The translations under genes were made by a program, and so were the position numbers. A stretch of DNA of 64,000 nt from an uncultured bacterium (GTDB lineage: Bacteria > Bacillota > Clostridia > Lachnospirales > Lachnospiraceae), in contig CANDBT010000014.1 of NCBI GenBank assembly GCA_947383005.1, positions 1 through 64,000 on the forward strand. Reading direction: 5' to 3'. Each line of letters begins with the position of its first letter. The first letter of the stretch is position 1. The notes below the pieces were generated by a model, which did no database searches, had not been told where the DNA came from, and was given only the letters and a program-made list of their open reading frames with translations. Shown in pieces: positions 26,139-36,109 of this stretch.

Positions 26139-27647
26139 TTATTTCGGTCTCTTAATCCCGCCCTTCCGCTTCAACCCAAACCCATGCAAATGGATTTCAG
26201 GCACATTGATCCTGCCGTCCGTTGTTTTCATGAAAATCCCCAATGTCAATAAAGTATCCAATATTTCCATATTCGTTTTTCCCGGCAACTTGTTTCTTTC
26301 CTCCCCCGGCCAGTTTTCCGGCTTCAGATAACTTAAAAATTCCTCCTGGCTCATTAACATGGTCTTTTTGTCCAGAAGACGGATGAGATTCTTCATCCAC
26401 TGATATTCCTCCTCCGTCAGCTCCTGCACCCTGTCTCTGGAAACCTTTGCAATCGCTCCCTGTAATCTTGTGGGAAGAAGGAGTCTTTCTGCCTCCAGTT
26501 TTAAGATGTCATCGCGATGATCCAGCATATCCTCCGCTGCAAAGGCGAAACATTTCAAAAAAGCCCGGGGAGCCATCTCCCCGTTTGCATCCTGAATATG
26601 GTTGGGAACCCAGGTATAGCTTGCCCCCCGTTTGGCATTGCTGCCCATATACCGCCCAATCAGCTTGGTGACAAATGCCTCCAATGCCTGCTCCGAATCA
26701 CCCGGCAAATATCCAAGAGCCTGATTTTCCTCTGTCCGCAGCAGTTCAGGCACATCTTTTAGATAGGATACCAGTTCCCCTATCCCCAGATTCGCCAGCC
26801 GTTTTACCAGTAGCTGATAAAGAGCAGTCGTATTCCAGTTTAGTTCAAACCGGTAGGCTCCCATCTTCGACGCATCTACAAATCCCAGAGCCTTCGCATT
26901 ATACAGGTCACTGCGCAAAAAAATCTTCGCTTTCAAATTCGTATAACGGCTGTTATGACGATACCAGAAATCCAGCAAACTTCTTATAAAAACAAACAAA
27001 TCCTCGTAATTACCGCATATCCGGTCCAGCTCATCGTAAGCCAGAAACACGCACACATCTTTCTCTTTAAAGAAACTGTCTGCCTTGTCCAGAAAGCTTT
27101 CCCATTTTTCCTTTTCAGAATCAAAGGTCTTCCACCATCCGGAAATCTCACTGCTGTTTTTTTCTAAGTTTTCTTTTACTGCCGGAGCAAAATATTGATC
27201 TGCCAGTTGGCGGATCCGGGGCTCGTTCTGAAATTTCTGTAAGATAACCGAACACATCAAACCTCCCCAAAAGGAATTAAGATTATCCGGCTTTTCATAT
27301 TTCAGTAAATCATCACAGACATTTGATGTGGGAAAAGTTTTCGCCTCTGATCCTCTTGCCGCATATCCGGTCAAAAATATGCTTTTCCCAAGACTGGTGT
27401 AACGGCGTCTGTCTTTCTGGCTGATCACATGATCCAGTCCGCCGCAGGAGGTCAGAACCCGGAATAACTCTGTTTTCCCAGATCCCCGGCCTCCGGTAAT
27501 CAGAAAGATCCTTTGGTCCGCCAGCTTGCTGTAACTGCGCAGGGGCAGGAAATTCTGTAAAAGATTATCCTCATCTTCCCCCGCCCCATTGGCTGGCACA
27601 CACTGGGAAATTCCTTCTAACATCCGATATTTCTTTTCCATTTCCAT
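26139..27647 (-). CDS. P-loop ATPase of a three-gene putative conflict system
   Basis: This is a 502-residue soluble protein. Walker A is GGRGSGKT (residues 52-59) and Walker B is VFLAYDELD (D205/E206). The C-terminal ~250 residues are helical and may form a winged-helix or regulatory part. The arrangement suggests an AAA/STAND-like or KAP-like switch ATPase; the exact family is not recognised. It starts two bases after the stop of the KGGMGR ATPase, so the two are certainly co-translated. A role as sensor or effector loader is inference. Confidence 0.7.
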   Translation of the reverse strand: MEMEKKYRMLEGISQCVPANGAGEDEDNLLQNFLPLRSYSKLADQRIFLITGGRGSGKTELFRVLTSCGGLDHVISQKDRRRYTSLGKSIFLTGYAARGSEAKTFPTSNVCDDLLKYEKPDNLNSFWGGLMCSVILQKFQNEPRIRQLADQYFAPAVKENLEKNSSEISGWWKTFDSEKEKWESFLDKADSFFKEKDVCVFLAYDELDRICGNYEDLFVFIRSLLDFWYRHNSRYTNLKAKIFLRSDLYNAKALGFVDASKMGAYRFELNWNTTALYQLLVKRLANLGIGELVSYLKDVPELLRTEENQALGYLPGDSEQALEAFVTKLIGRYMGSNAKRGASYTWVPNHIQDANGEMAPRAFLKCFAFAAEDMLDHRDDILKLEAERLLLPTRLQGAIAKVSRDRVQELTEEEYQWMKNLIRLLDKKTMLMSQEEFLSYLKPENWPGEERNKLPGKTNMEILDTLLTLGIFMKTTDGRINVPEIHLHGFGLKRKGGIKRPK

Positions 27648-27649
27648 GC

Positions 27650-28987
27650 CTAGTCCTCTCCAAACCAGTTTTTAATTCGATCTGCAATTCTTTTATAACT
27701 TTCCCCGGTCAATATGGTCTTATAAGCATTTACCCGCTGATTTTTCTCCTGGCTTCCGTCCGAATACAGTTCCACTCCCTGGAGAAGTTCATCGTTAAAA
27801 GAAAGAAGTTCTGGAAAATGGAGTTCTCCTTTGGCCTCCACTCCGGGGATCTCACTCTCCGCATCATAATAATTCTCCACACAAACGGTATATGATTTAT
27901 TGATAAAATGATTTCTTGCCCAGGTATAGCCTTCGGATGCCGCTTTTGGACACATAGTGCCTACAATCATTACCGGAAAATCCGCCCTATGCCCTTCTGC
28001 TATGGTTCGCAGAACCTGAGTCAGACCGTCCCATGACTGTCTGCTGTCATTTCCAAACAGTACCACTCCATGAGGGAGCTGTGCAACTGCTACGCCTCCC
28101 ATGTCGTGAAATCCGGCACGGGCATCCATCAGAATATAGTCCACATCATAATTATCTTTTATATCAGCCAATAATGCGGCCAACGCCTCTCTCAGATAAC
28201 CTGCCCGGTTATCCTGAAAATCAATTCTGGCCAGCTTCTGAAGATAATTTTTGTCCACCTTTCCGGCAGGCATCAAAAACAACTGACCTTCATTTTCATC
28301 CAGCAACGCAGGATCTGTTACGTCCAGAACATAATCTGTGACCGGCACTCTCCCATCGATTTCATGCTCGATTAAATAATCTAAAACTCCTCTGGCAATG
28401 AGCTCCTCATCAAAAAATAAGGTTGCCAGCCCTGGAGCTTCCATATCCGTATCTACCATCATCACATTTTTTCCCTGTCTGACCAGAGTCAAAGCCACTG
28501 CTGCCAATGCGGTCGTTCTTCCCATCCCGCCTTTGAAGGAATAAAATGTGATCACCTTTTTTCCATGCTCCCCTGCTGCCTCTTCATAGGGCCAGACCGA
28601 TTCCTGGTCTGTTGGCTGACATACCCACGCTTTTTTTGCAATTGGCCGTTCGGAAAGATAGAACTCTATATCATCCTTCTTAATCCAGTCCTGACGTTCC
28701 TGTTCCAGAATTTCTACAATTAATTCCTCACGTTCTTTTATTGTTTTCTGCTTATGCGACAATTTTTTCCAATATATTTTCCCGGTAAAATAGGGGCCTA
28801 ACTCCCGATCAAGAATCATGGCCAGCTCTATTTTGTCTGGATCTTCTACAGACTCTGCATTATCCATCAAAAAAGATAATTTTCCATATACATCTCTTAT
28901 GATTGTAACCTTTGATAAAAGGCCTTTTTTGCCCCATTGACAGACACTCCGCGCTGCCGCATCCAAAGAATTATTAAATGTGGTCAT
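27650..28987 (-). CDS. KGGMGR-motif ParA/MinD-like ATPase with N-terminal extension
   Basis: This is a 445-residue protein. The first ~140 residues are a separate helical domain. From residue 144 a deviant-Walker-A ATPase begins: YSFKGGMGRTTALAAVAL (K152-T159), MMVDTDMEAPGLAT, then YILMDARAGFHDMGG. NCBI-type annotations call this class KGGVGR-motif variant ATPases, and several sit in conflict-system operons. There is no chromosome-partition partner (ParB, parS) nearby. It lies between a HEPN-like gene (12 bp upstream) and a second P-loop ATPase (2 bp downstream). AAGGAG precedes the ATG. Confidence 0.75.
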   Translation of the reverse strand: MTTFNNSLDAAARSVCQWGKKGLLSKVTIIRDVYGKLSFLMDNAESVEDPDKIELAMILDRELGPYFTGKIYWKKLSHKQKTIKEREELIVEILEQERQDWIKKDDIEFYLSERPIAKKAWVCQPTDQESVWPYEEAAGEHGKKVITFYSFKGGMGRTTALAAVALTLVRQGKNVMMVDTDMEAPGLATLFFDEELIARGVLDYLIEHEIDGRVPVTDYVLDVTDPALLDENEGQLFLMPAGKVDKNYLQKLARIDFQDNRAGYLREALAALLADIKDNYDVDYILMDARAGFHDMGGVAVAQLPHGVVLFGNDSRQSWDGLTQVLRTIAEGHRADFPVMIVGTMCPKAASEGYTWARNHFINKSYTVCVENYYDAESEIPGVEAKGELHFPELLSFNDELLQGVELYSDGSQEKNQRVNAYKTILTGESYKRIADRIKNWFGED

Positions 28988-28998
28988 ACTTCATCTCC

Positions 28999-29454
28999 TT
29001 ATAAATAGCCATCCACCCGCATATGCAACATCTCTTTTATCAGACTTTCCGCAGCCTTCCGGCAGTCTTCAGCATCCATTTTTGTATATGTACCATCTTT
29101 GAAGTATCGTCTGTCCGGATGATACTGGAACAAAATTGTGGGCAATTCCATTTTTGACAACTTTAGAGCATAAGAAGGCTCCAGTATAGCCAGCAGCTCC
29201 CTGTCTACCAGCAGCATGATCTGAATATCCCGCATCAGTTCCTCTCCCCCATGGCTGTACCCTTTTTTGTATTTTTCCATTTCTTTAGTGTCACGAATCT
29301 TAATGGAACGCACTTTTTCCATAATCTTTTTCAAGGCACATTCCGCCGCAAAGCCCTGCATGCATACGGCATTATCATATTCCTCCTGCTCTTCCAGAAG
29401 ATTTCCGTCAACCCAATGCCTGACCGCTGCTTCGTAAAAATCCTCATTTGCCAT
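28999..29454 (-). CDS. HEPN-like helical protein
   Basis: This 151-residue all-helical protein has the HEPN-type pattern: AVRHWVDGNLLEEQEEYDNA, then GFAAECALKKIM, then a conserved-looking YSHGGEEL. HEPN domains either cut RNA (R-x4-6-H motif) or bind nucleotides. The canonical RNase motif is not clear here, so a binding or substrate-recognition version is more likely. It is the first gene of the operon with the two ATPases. The start codon follows GAGGGTGTACAG. Confidence 0.6.
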   Translation of the reverse strand: MANEDFYEAAVRHWVDGNLLEEQEEYDNAVCMQGFAAECALKKIMEKVRSIKIRDTKEMEKYKKGYSHGGEELMRDIQIMLLVDRELLAILEPSYALKLSKMELPTILFQYHPDRRYFKDGTYTKMDAEDCRKAAESLIKEMLHMRVDGYL

Positions 29455-30060
29455 CTGTACACCCTCATTCTTATGACTGTATAAAACTTTCTTAAATGAA
29501 TTGTATCATAATCTGATTCTATTATCTACCAGAAATATTTCGACAAATACAGTATAAGATGAGTATGCCCGCGGTCACCATGTCTTCATACGGCCAGCAC
29601 GGCGAACATACAGACCTATCTGAGCTGTCACGAAAAAGAGCCTCAGATCTCTCCGAAGCTCCAACTCCTATTTATGACAATATATTTTTCCTGCTCATAG
29701 TCAACGGCATCCCTCATACCGCCCCTACCCCTCCGCCACATTCCTGGAAACCACCAGCACCGCCTGTAATTTGCCTCGCAAAACGTGAAAAAATCCTTCG
29801 TCAAAAATGCAGTGTTTTCAAGAAATTCTGCGATTTTGACAAAGGAATTGAATTGTGAAAAAACGGATACAAAGGAACCGTCTAAAATATTTGAAAAAAC
29901 TCTTCAAATGCCGATTCTATAAGGGTTTCAGCAAGATCAAAAGCTTTTTACATTTTTATGGCAAACAATGTACCGGTATATACCTGGTGCCACTTGTTGG
30001 TGGCCGACGGCCCCCAAGCCCCAGTGCGTCAGCACGGGAAACGCTTTAATCAGCGTTTCC
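29455..30060. other. 606-bp intergenic region
   Basis: No gene is supported; the open frames lack ribosome binding sites and family resemblance. The left edge holds the promoter region of the HEPN/ATPase operon, with a TACAAT-like box on the minus strand near 29508-29513. The right end is a hairpin, GGGAAACGCT at 30036-30045 with 30052-30061, that overlaps the stop codon of the peptidase gene and may serve as its terminator. Confidence 0.45.
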
Positions 30061-31149
30061 CTAAAGCACCACAATCTCATGGCTGGTATTGTTGAGCTGT
30101 TCTGTTCCATTCTCCCCCACCATCATGATATCCTCAATACGCACTCCGAACTTTCCCGCCATATAAATTCCCGGCTCGATGGAAAAAGCCATACCCTTTT
30201 CCAGTTTCCTTTGGTTTGTGGCTTTAATCTCCGGCTGCTCATGGGTAATATAGCCAATCCCATGCCCCAGACGGGTAGTAAAATATTCCCCATACCCTTC
30301 TGCCTCAATCAGCCCCCTGGCGGCCTGGTCAATATCCGGGATATACGCGCCCTCGGCCACTTTCATCCTGGCAGCCCTGTTTGCCCTGCGGACAATATCA
30401 TAGACTTTTTCCTGCTCCGGCGTAATCCCCCCCACAAATACAGTCCGGGTCACATCGGAGAACATCCCTCCGTAGCTGCATCCGTAATCGAGAATGATGA
30501 TATCCTGCCGTTCAATCACCCTCTGGTTGCCAAAATAGTGGGGAAGCGCCGAATTGGGGCCGGAAGCCACTATATCGCCCGCCAGCCGGACGCCCTCCAG
30601 GGCAAAAAGCCTTTCCATCTCTGCCCGGATATCGATTTCCTTCAATCCCGGACGGATAAACGATAATATTTTAGGGAAAATATCATCAGAAATTTGAGAG
30701 GCAACCCGAAGATTTTCCATTTCCTGAGGGGTTTTGATCATACGGATTTCTTCCAGCCACGTTTTCCCGTCCACAAACTCAATTCCGGTCCTTTTCTCAA
30801 TCGGAATCAAATTAAATGCCCGGACTGTAGAGTTGACCCCGGCCCTTTTGCCCTTAAGGCCGTATTTTTCCAATACTTTTTCGGTTGTATCCACAAAAGA
30901 CTGGTTATCTGTCCAGGTAAAAACAGGGAACGCACCCCCACTCCCCTCCTCCACTTCATCCTTGCTTAAAATATTACAGAGATAAAAACTCTCTCCTTCC
31001 GCTGTCACAAACAGCGCTTGGAAGCGTTCGTCCAGATACACATTAAAACCAGCAAGGAACTTAAGTTCTTCGGAGGGAGCTATCATCATCGCACCCACAC
31101 CCTTATCCTTCATCATCCGCGTCAATTTCTCTATAAACCGACTATTCAT
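30061..31149 (-). CDS. pepP: M24 family Xaa-Pro aminopeptidase
   Basis: This 362-residue metallopeptidase removes N-terminal residues next to proline. The M24 metal ligands are visible in order: ILDYGCSYGG and FSDVTRTVF (two Asp), LGHGIGY (His), SIEPGIYM (Glu) and VRIEDIMM (Glu). The creatinase-like N-terminal domain covers the first ~125 residues. The ATG at 31149 lies one base after the exporter's stop, with AGGGGG upstream. It ends the ABC-importer operon, suggesting that imported peptides are cut here. Confidence 0.9.
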   Translation of the reverse strand: MNSRFIEKLTRMMKDKGVGAMMIAPSEELKFLAGFNVYLDERFQALFVTAEGESFYLCNILSKDEVEEGSGGAFPVFTWTDNQSFVDTTEKVLEKYGLKGKRAGVNSTVRAFNLIPIEKRTGIEFVDGKTWLEEIRMIKTPQEMENLRVASQISDDIFPKILSFIRPGLKEIDIRAEMERLFALEGVRLAGDIVASGPNSALPHYFGNQRVIERQDIIILDYGCSYGGMFSDVTRTVFVGGITPEQEKVYDIVRRANRAARMKVAEGAYIPDIDQAARGLIEAEGYGEYFTTRLGHGIGYITHEQPEIKATNQRKLEKGMAFSIEPGIYMAGKFGVRIEDIMMVGENGTEQLNNTSHEIVVL

Positions 31150-31150
31150 C

Positions 31151-32074
31151 CTATTCCCCCTGTTTATCCATGGCAAGCAAAAAAATCGTCGACAAAATAC
31201 AGGCAAACCCGATTAAATCCATCTTTTCAAAAACCGCCCCCATCCACACCACAGAAAATACCGTAGCGGACACCGGCTCAACGGAAGCATACAGGCTGCC
31301 TTTTTTGGGCCCCACACAGCGCACACCCTCCATATAAAGAGAAAAGGCCATCACCGTGCCAAACACCACAATAGCCACAAGCCCTGTTACCACCTGCCCG
31401 TCAAGAACTACAGGGATAGACCAGGGGCGGAAAAGCACGCACAGCATAATCCCCCCTATCAACATCCCCCAGGCAGCTACCAGCGGCGAACCATATTTTT
31501 CCAGCAATCTTCCCGGCTGAACCGTATAAACAGCCAGAGCTACCGCAGACAAAAGCCCCCAAAATAACGCTTTCCCGGAAAGCGCCATGCTGCCGGACTT
31601 TCCATGGGTAGCCAGCAGATAAGTTCCCAATACTGCCAGGGCAATGGCCAACAGTTCCCCCGGACGGGGCAACGTCTTATTGCGCAGGGAAAGATAAACC
31701 AAGATCAATACCGGCCCCAAATACTGCAAAACCGTTGCCGTTCCCGCGTTGGAAGCGCTGATAGCGGTAAAATAGGTATATTGGCACATGCTCATCCCAA
31801 AAATGCCAAAGGCCAGTATCCCTTTCCCGTCTTCTTTCCAGACAGCAAAAATTTTATTCCCCGCTTTTAAAAAACCCGACTCAAAAAAACACAGCTTAAA
31901 AAAGCACAACAGTAAGAGAAGGCTGCCTGCCGACAACAGCCGGACAGGCACCAGCCAATTAGAAACCAAACCCTTGGTTTGCATCAAAAATTGGCCGCAA
32001 GTTCCCGAAAACCCCCACAATATTCCCCCTGCCAAAGTAAAAACCGCTCCTTTTAACGCAGGCTTTTTACTCAT
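31151..32074 (-). CDS. EamA/DMT-family transporter
   Basis: This 307-residue integral membrane protein has about ten hydrophobic segments in two EamA repeats (GGILWGFSGTCGQFL at the start of the first). DMT proteins export amino acids and related metabolites. Its start overlaps the permease stop by 8 bp, so it belongs to the importer operon. A role in balancing amino acids released by the two peptidases is plausible but inferred. Confidence 0.85.
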   Translation of the reverse strand: MSKKPALKGAVFTLAGGILWGFSGTCGQFLMQTKGLVSNWLVPVRLLSAGSLLLLLCFFKLCFFESGFLKAGNKIFAVWKEDGKGILAFGIFGMSMCQYTYFTAISASNAGTATVLQYLGPVLILVYLSLRNKTLPRPGELLAIALAVLGTYLLATHGKSGSMALSGKALFWGLLSAVALAVYTVQPGRLLEKYGSPLVAAWGMLIGGIMLCVLFRPWSIPVVLDGQVVTGLVAIVVFGTVMAFSLYMEGVRCVGPKKGSLYASVEPVSATVFSVVWMGAVFEKMDLIGFACILSTIFLLAMDKQGE

Positions 32075-33374
32075 GTTTTTCCTCTTCTGCCGGGTCTTCC
32101 GAAATTTTCTTAGCCATTACGCTTTTCCAGGCATGGAGCGCCAAAGCTACCGCAATAACCGCATAACAGACAAAAACGCGGAAATACTCTCCCAATTGGG
32201 CATTATTAAACAGATTTTTCCCCGCCAGCGGTGAAATGATAAACATTGTGTGGAACAAGAGCGCGCCCAAAATCGCATGGCCGATATTAGCTTTCTTAAT
32301 CGAAGCCCCTCCCACCAAAAGTGCCGCTATGGAAAAAGTCCCTACATTTTCATGAGCAGTATACGTAGTAAAATTGCCGATATCCTGAATAAAAACCAAC
32401 TGGCCCAAAGCTGCCAGCAAAGTGGAAATCATAATAGCCACGATACGGATTTTGTCTGCCGGGATTCCCATGGAAACCGCAATCGGCATGCTCTGCCCCA
32501 CCGCGTTGATATCGCTTCCCAGCTTTGTTTTTGACAAAAAAGTAATGTAAACACATACCACCGCAATCAAAATGCCTGTAGCTACCGGAACATCGGTAAA
32601 ACGCAGCGCGAAAAGGAAAGTTTCCGATGAAACACAGGCCACATGAAATACGGCCAGCGCCAGCAAGGCTATAAGTAGCCCCCAGGGCTTTTTCCCTTTC
32701 GCCTCTTCTTTCTTTAACAAAAATCTCCGTAAAAACAAAGCCGCCTGGAACAGCAAAAAGAGGATCAGCACCGCATAAACCGCCTTGTCCAGAGACACCA
32801 TCCAAATTTTATTCAACGCGCTTTTAGTCGCGCCATCCAGATTAATCGGCGTCGTGAGGCCAATCCCGTTCGTCAGCAGCAGCGCCTGGTTCTTCACCGG
32901 AATCACCGGCCCGCACAAGAACATAAAGACGAGGTCATAAATCCCCTTGGCAAAAAATCCCAGGATCATCCCCGTAATCATCTCCTGTCCTTTTGTCTGG
33001 TTGAACAGGCGCCCGGTCAGATTTCCAAACACCAAAGACAAAGGAATGCTCACCAGAAAAGATACTGCCAGACAGGCAATGCCGGACATTGAAAAATTCG
33101 TCGATACGATAATCCCAATCTGAGCCGCCATAGCTCCCAGCACAATACTGAAATTCATGCCCATACCTGCCCAGACCGGAACCAGCAACGCCAAAATCAG
33201 GATCAGATTCCGAAAAAGGCGGGAGGAAATTTCTCCGATAATGTAGGACATTGGCTGATTAGCCAAAATAATTCCCGCAATGCAGATAAAGAAAAATAAA
33301 ATTGTAACCGCATTATTAACCAACTGCCTTTTCAGGAAAACTCCCACTCTGTTTGTTTTTTCACCACTCATCAT
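32067..33374 (-). CDS. ABC transporter permease (BMP/nucleoside type)
   Basis: This is a 435-residue inner-membrane permease of the BPD_transp_2 family with about nine or ten membrane segments and the GLAxxxG-like coupling region. It starts in an ATGA overlap with the first permease. It pairs with 33371-34411 to form the channel, driven by the double ATPase at 34411-35991. An extended soluble loop (KKEEAKGKKPWG) separates two halves. Confidence 0.88.
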   Translation of the reverse strand: MMSGEKTNRVGVFLKRQLVNNAVTILFFFICIAGIILANQPMSYIIGEISSRLFRNLILILALLVPVWAGMGMNFSIVLGAMAAQIGIIVSTNFSMSGIACLAVSFLVSIPLSLVFGNLTGRLFNQTKGQEMITGMILGFFAKGIYDLVFMFLCGPVIPVKNQALLLTNGIGLTTPINLDGATKSALNKIWMVSLDKAVYAVLILFLLFQAALFLRRFLLKKEEAKGKKPWGLLIALLALAVFHVACVSSETFLFALRFTDVPVATGILIAVVCVYITFLSKTKLGSDINAVGQSMPIAVSMGIPADKIRIVAIMISTLLAALGQLVFIQDIGNFTTYTAHENVGTFSIAALLVGGASIKKANIGHAILGALLFHTMFIISPLAGKNLFNNAQLGEYFRVFVCYAVIAVALALHAWKSVMAKKISEDPAEEEKHE

Positions 33375-34411
33375 CTTTTCCCTCCTTGCATACGGGATAA
33401 AGCATACAGAATAATGCCATTGCTGACAATCGTCCGCACCACCTCGGACAGATTTCCTTCGGGAATCAGGCTGTTTGCTACCGGAGTGGCAATGGCAAGC
33501 ATACTCTGGAACATGACCGTTCCCAATACAACATTAAAAATGGAAATCCTGCTGGGAGTCGCCCCGCCAATCAGTACGGCAGCAATGGCAGGGAAAGCCA
33601 TCATCAGCGGCGCATTGTAAAGCTGATAGAAACCGAATCCCTGAGCATAAATAATAATTCCAATCCCGCCCAATACCGTGGAAAGGATAGTGGCAACCGT
33701 CCTCATGGAATCCACCTTGACTCCGTTTGCCTTGGCAAAGTTGGGATTTGCCCCTGCCGCCTTCATCATCAGGCCCAGATGGCTTTTCATAAACAGCCAG
33801 ATAACCAGGCAAAACAGGCCAATAACCAGAATCAAGCCTATCGGAATGTCAACGCCTAAAATGTTAATCGCAAACAGATTATTCAGCGCCCGGTCATACC
33901 ATTCTTCCAGTGTTATGGTAGTCCTGAGCCCGTCGCCGATTGGCCACACGATGGACGCGTTACTGAAAGGCAGCATCAGCCACCCAATACACATCAAAGC
34001 TACCATAGAAAAACCGATATAGGTGGAAACCATCATTTCGCTTCCCTTTACCCGGTTTACCAACTGGCTGTAAGCCCATCCGGCCAGGACGCTGAATGGT
34101 ACGGAAATCAGCATTGCGGCAAAAATACCGCCCACTCCCTTCATATTGTACTGAAGGCTGATCATTCCTGCCAAAAGCCCGCATTCTATACCCAGGGGAA
34201 GGGCAAAGTTCATTCCCGTACCGGCCATAATCCCCGGAACCATAGCCAGAGCCAGTACCATATTAATGCCGATACGCACCAAACATTGGGAAAAAGTAAG
34301 AGGCACAGGAATATGAAGCACGAACATCATCACAATCAAAAGCCCCAGAAAGGCAATAATAATCAGCCTGGGAAAGCCGAAAGTTTTTATCATATTTTTT
34401 ACGGATGCCAT
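33371..34411 (-). CDS. ABC transporter permease (BMP/nucleoside type)
   Basis: This 346-residue inner-membrane permease belongs to the BPD_transp_2 family, with about nine hydrophobic segments. The ATG at 34411 shares its A with the ATPase stop (TGATG), and AGGAGGGG lies upstream. It is the partner of the second permease downstream. Permeases of this family serve nucleoside, BMP-type and simple-sugar importers. Here the binding protein is of the DUF3798 type. Confidence 0.88.
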   Translation of the reverse strand: MASVKNMIKTFGFPRLIIIAFLGLLIVMMFVLHIPVPLTFSQCLVRIGINMVLALAMVPGIMAGTGMNFALPLGIECGLLAGMISLQYNMKGVGGIFAAMLISVPFSVLAGWAYSQLVNRVKGSEMMVSTYIGFSMVALMCIGWLMLPFSNASIVWPIGDGLRTTITLEEWYDRALNNLFAINILGVDIPIGLILVIGLFCLVIWLFMKSHLGLMMKAAGANPNFAKANGVKVDSMRTVATILSTVLGGIGIIIYAQGFGFYQLYNAPLMMAFPAIAAVLIGGATPSRISIFNVVLGTVMFQSMLAIATPVANSLIPEGNLSEVVRTIVSNGIILYALSRMQGGKR

Positions 34412-35991
34412 CACTTGTCCCCTCCTTTCTCTCCGGACATCAGCAGCGCAAAATCCACGTTTGGCGCATCCGGCGGCAAAATTCCCTGTACCGTGCCGGA
34501 ACCGATGATCGCAATCCGGTCACAGACCGTACGCAGCTCATTGAGTTCGCTGGAAGTCATTACAATCGTAATCCCTTGTTCTTTGTTAATCTTCACCAGA
34601 TAATTGAGAAGGATCTGTTTGGCGCCGATATCAATACCCCGGGTAGGCTCCGAGACAAAAAGGATTTCCGGTTTGGTAATCAGCGCCCGCGCCATGCACA
34701 CCTTCTGCTGATTGCCGCCTGACAGCCTCCCTACCAGTTGTTTCGGACCTGTACAGCGGATATCCAGCTCCTCAATCATTTCCTTTACCGCCTCTTCCGC
34801 ACTTTTCTCATCAAACAGGCTGAACGGCCCTAATTTTTTCAAGAAATTGCGGTTTACTTTCATGTCCGTATAAACCATATTGAGGGCAATTGACTCGTTA
34901 AGAAGAAGGCCCACTCCCTTTCTGTCTTCCGACACAAAAGCCATGCCTTTGTCCAGCGCCTCCCCCGTCTTCTCAAAATGCAGAGGCTGCCCGTTATAGC
35001 TCACTTTACCCTTCGCCGGGTACATGCCGAAAATCCCGTTGGAAATACTGGTCTTCCCATGGCCGGCCAGTCCTCCGATTCCTAAAATCTCCCCTCTTCG
35101 CACGCTCAGTGATATGTCCTTGCTTCTTTCCCCAGGCATGTCCACACGCAGATGTTCGATTTCCAGGATAATATCTTCCTTAAAGGAACGGTTGACATTA
35201 ACCATGCTTTCCGATTCCAATTTTCTTCCCACCATCTGTTCCGCAATTTGGTGCTTGTCTGTATCTTCCACCTTCTTGTCCGATACCAACTGTCCATCCC
35301 GAAGGATAACTACCGAATCCGCCAGGCTCATCACCTCATCCAGCCGATGACTGATAAAAATAACCGCAATGCCGTCATCAGCCACTTTACGGATACAAGC
35401 CAAAAAACGCTCGGCTTCGCTCTCGGTCAAAACCGCCGTCGGCTCGTCCAACACCAAAAGCTTCAAATTGCTTTTGTCAATTTCCCTCGCAATTTCCACA
35501 AACTGCATATGTCCAACTGGAAGTTTGTCTACGGTCACTTCCGGATTAATTTCCATCCCAAGCCGCGAAAGAGCGCCCGCCGCCTCCCTTACAATCTTCG
35601 GATTGTCAAGGAGCTGATAACCTTTACCCGCGATCCTGCTTATCGGATTGGCAATCAAATTTTCCCGGTTCAGCTTGATATTGCGGGCAACCGTAAAACC
35701 GGGAAGCAGCATAAATTCCTGGTGAACCATACCGATTCCCAAAGCCATGGCATCCTGTGGCGACTGGATATTCACAGTCTTCCCCTCAAATATAATTTCC
35801 CCTTCAAATCCTCCTGTCTCGGAAATCACATCCATGCCAAACAAAATATTCATTAAGGTGGATTTACCCGCTCCGTTTTCTCCCGCCAGAGCCACAATCT
35901 GCCCCGGCTGAATGGTAAAATCCACGCCATCCAACACAACGTTTCCAGAAAAACTCTTTTTGATATTTTTAAAATGAAGGAGCGCTTCCAT
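34411..35991 (-). CDS. ABC transporter ATPase with two nucleotide-binding domains
   Basis: This 526-residue protein has two fused ATP-binding cassettes. The first has Walker A GENGAGKST, signature-region KLPVGHMQF and Walker B LLVLDEPTA. The second has the degenerate Walker A GLAGHGKTS, signature LSGGNQQKV and Walker B FVSEPTRG. The double-cassette form is typical of importers for sugars and nucleosides. The ATG at 35991 is preferred over the upstream TTG. The EPTRG in place of DEPTRG is common in this group. Confidence 0.92.
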   Translation of the reverse strand: MEALLHFKNIKKSFSGNVVLDGVDFTIQPGQIVALAGENGAGKSTLMNILFGMDVISETGGFEGEIIFEGKTVNIQSPQDAMALGIGMVHQEFMLLPGFTVARNIKLNRENLIANPISRIAGKGYQLLDNPKIVREAAGALSRLGMEINPEVTVDKLPVGHMQFVEIAREIDKSNLKLLVLDEPTAVLTESEAERFLACIRKVADDGIAVIFISHRLDEVMSLADSVVILRDGQLVSDKKVEDTDKHQIAEQMVGRKLESESMVNVNRSFKEDIILEIEHLRVDMPGERSKDISLSVRRGEILGIGGLAGHGKTSISNGIFGMYPAKGKVSYNGQPLHFEKTGEALDKGMAFVSEDRKGVGLLLNESIALNMVYTDMKVNRNFLKKLGPFSLFDEKSAEEAVKEMIEELDIRCTGPKQLVGRLSGGNQQKVCMARALITKPEILFVSEPTRGIDIGAKQILLNYLVKINKEQGITIVMTSSELNELRTVCDRIAIIGSGTVQGILPPDAPNVDFALLMSGEKGGDK

Positions 35992-36035
35992 ATGCAACCC
36001 TCTTTCTCTTTCTGATCTATCCGTGAAGCAAATGA

Positions 36036-36070
36036 TTGTAACAGTTCAGATACCCCCTGAACTGTTACAA
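36036..36070. mobile_element. GTAAC inverted-repeat element (family B) with target duplication
   Basis: A short element, GTAACAGTTCAG, a loop, then CTGAACTGTTAC (36038-36068), is flanked by the perfect 8-bp direct repeat AAATGATT at 36030-36037 and 36069-36076. The extra TT/AA extends the hairpin to 14 bp. It lies between the binding-protein gene and the ATPase gene. Confidence 0.75.
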
Positions 36071-36109
36071 ATGATTTGCCAATACCGTTTACCTATATAA
36101 AGCCATCTT

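Noticed and set aside
27650..28987. Chromosome partition ParA
   Set aside because: No ParB, parS or replication gene is near, and the motif is the KGGMGR variant with an extra N-terminal domain.
29559..30049. Short plus-strand genes in the 29455-30060 gap
   Set aside because: They have no ribosome binding site, no family resemblance and a low-complexity composition.
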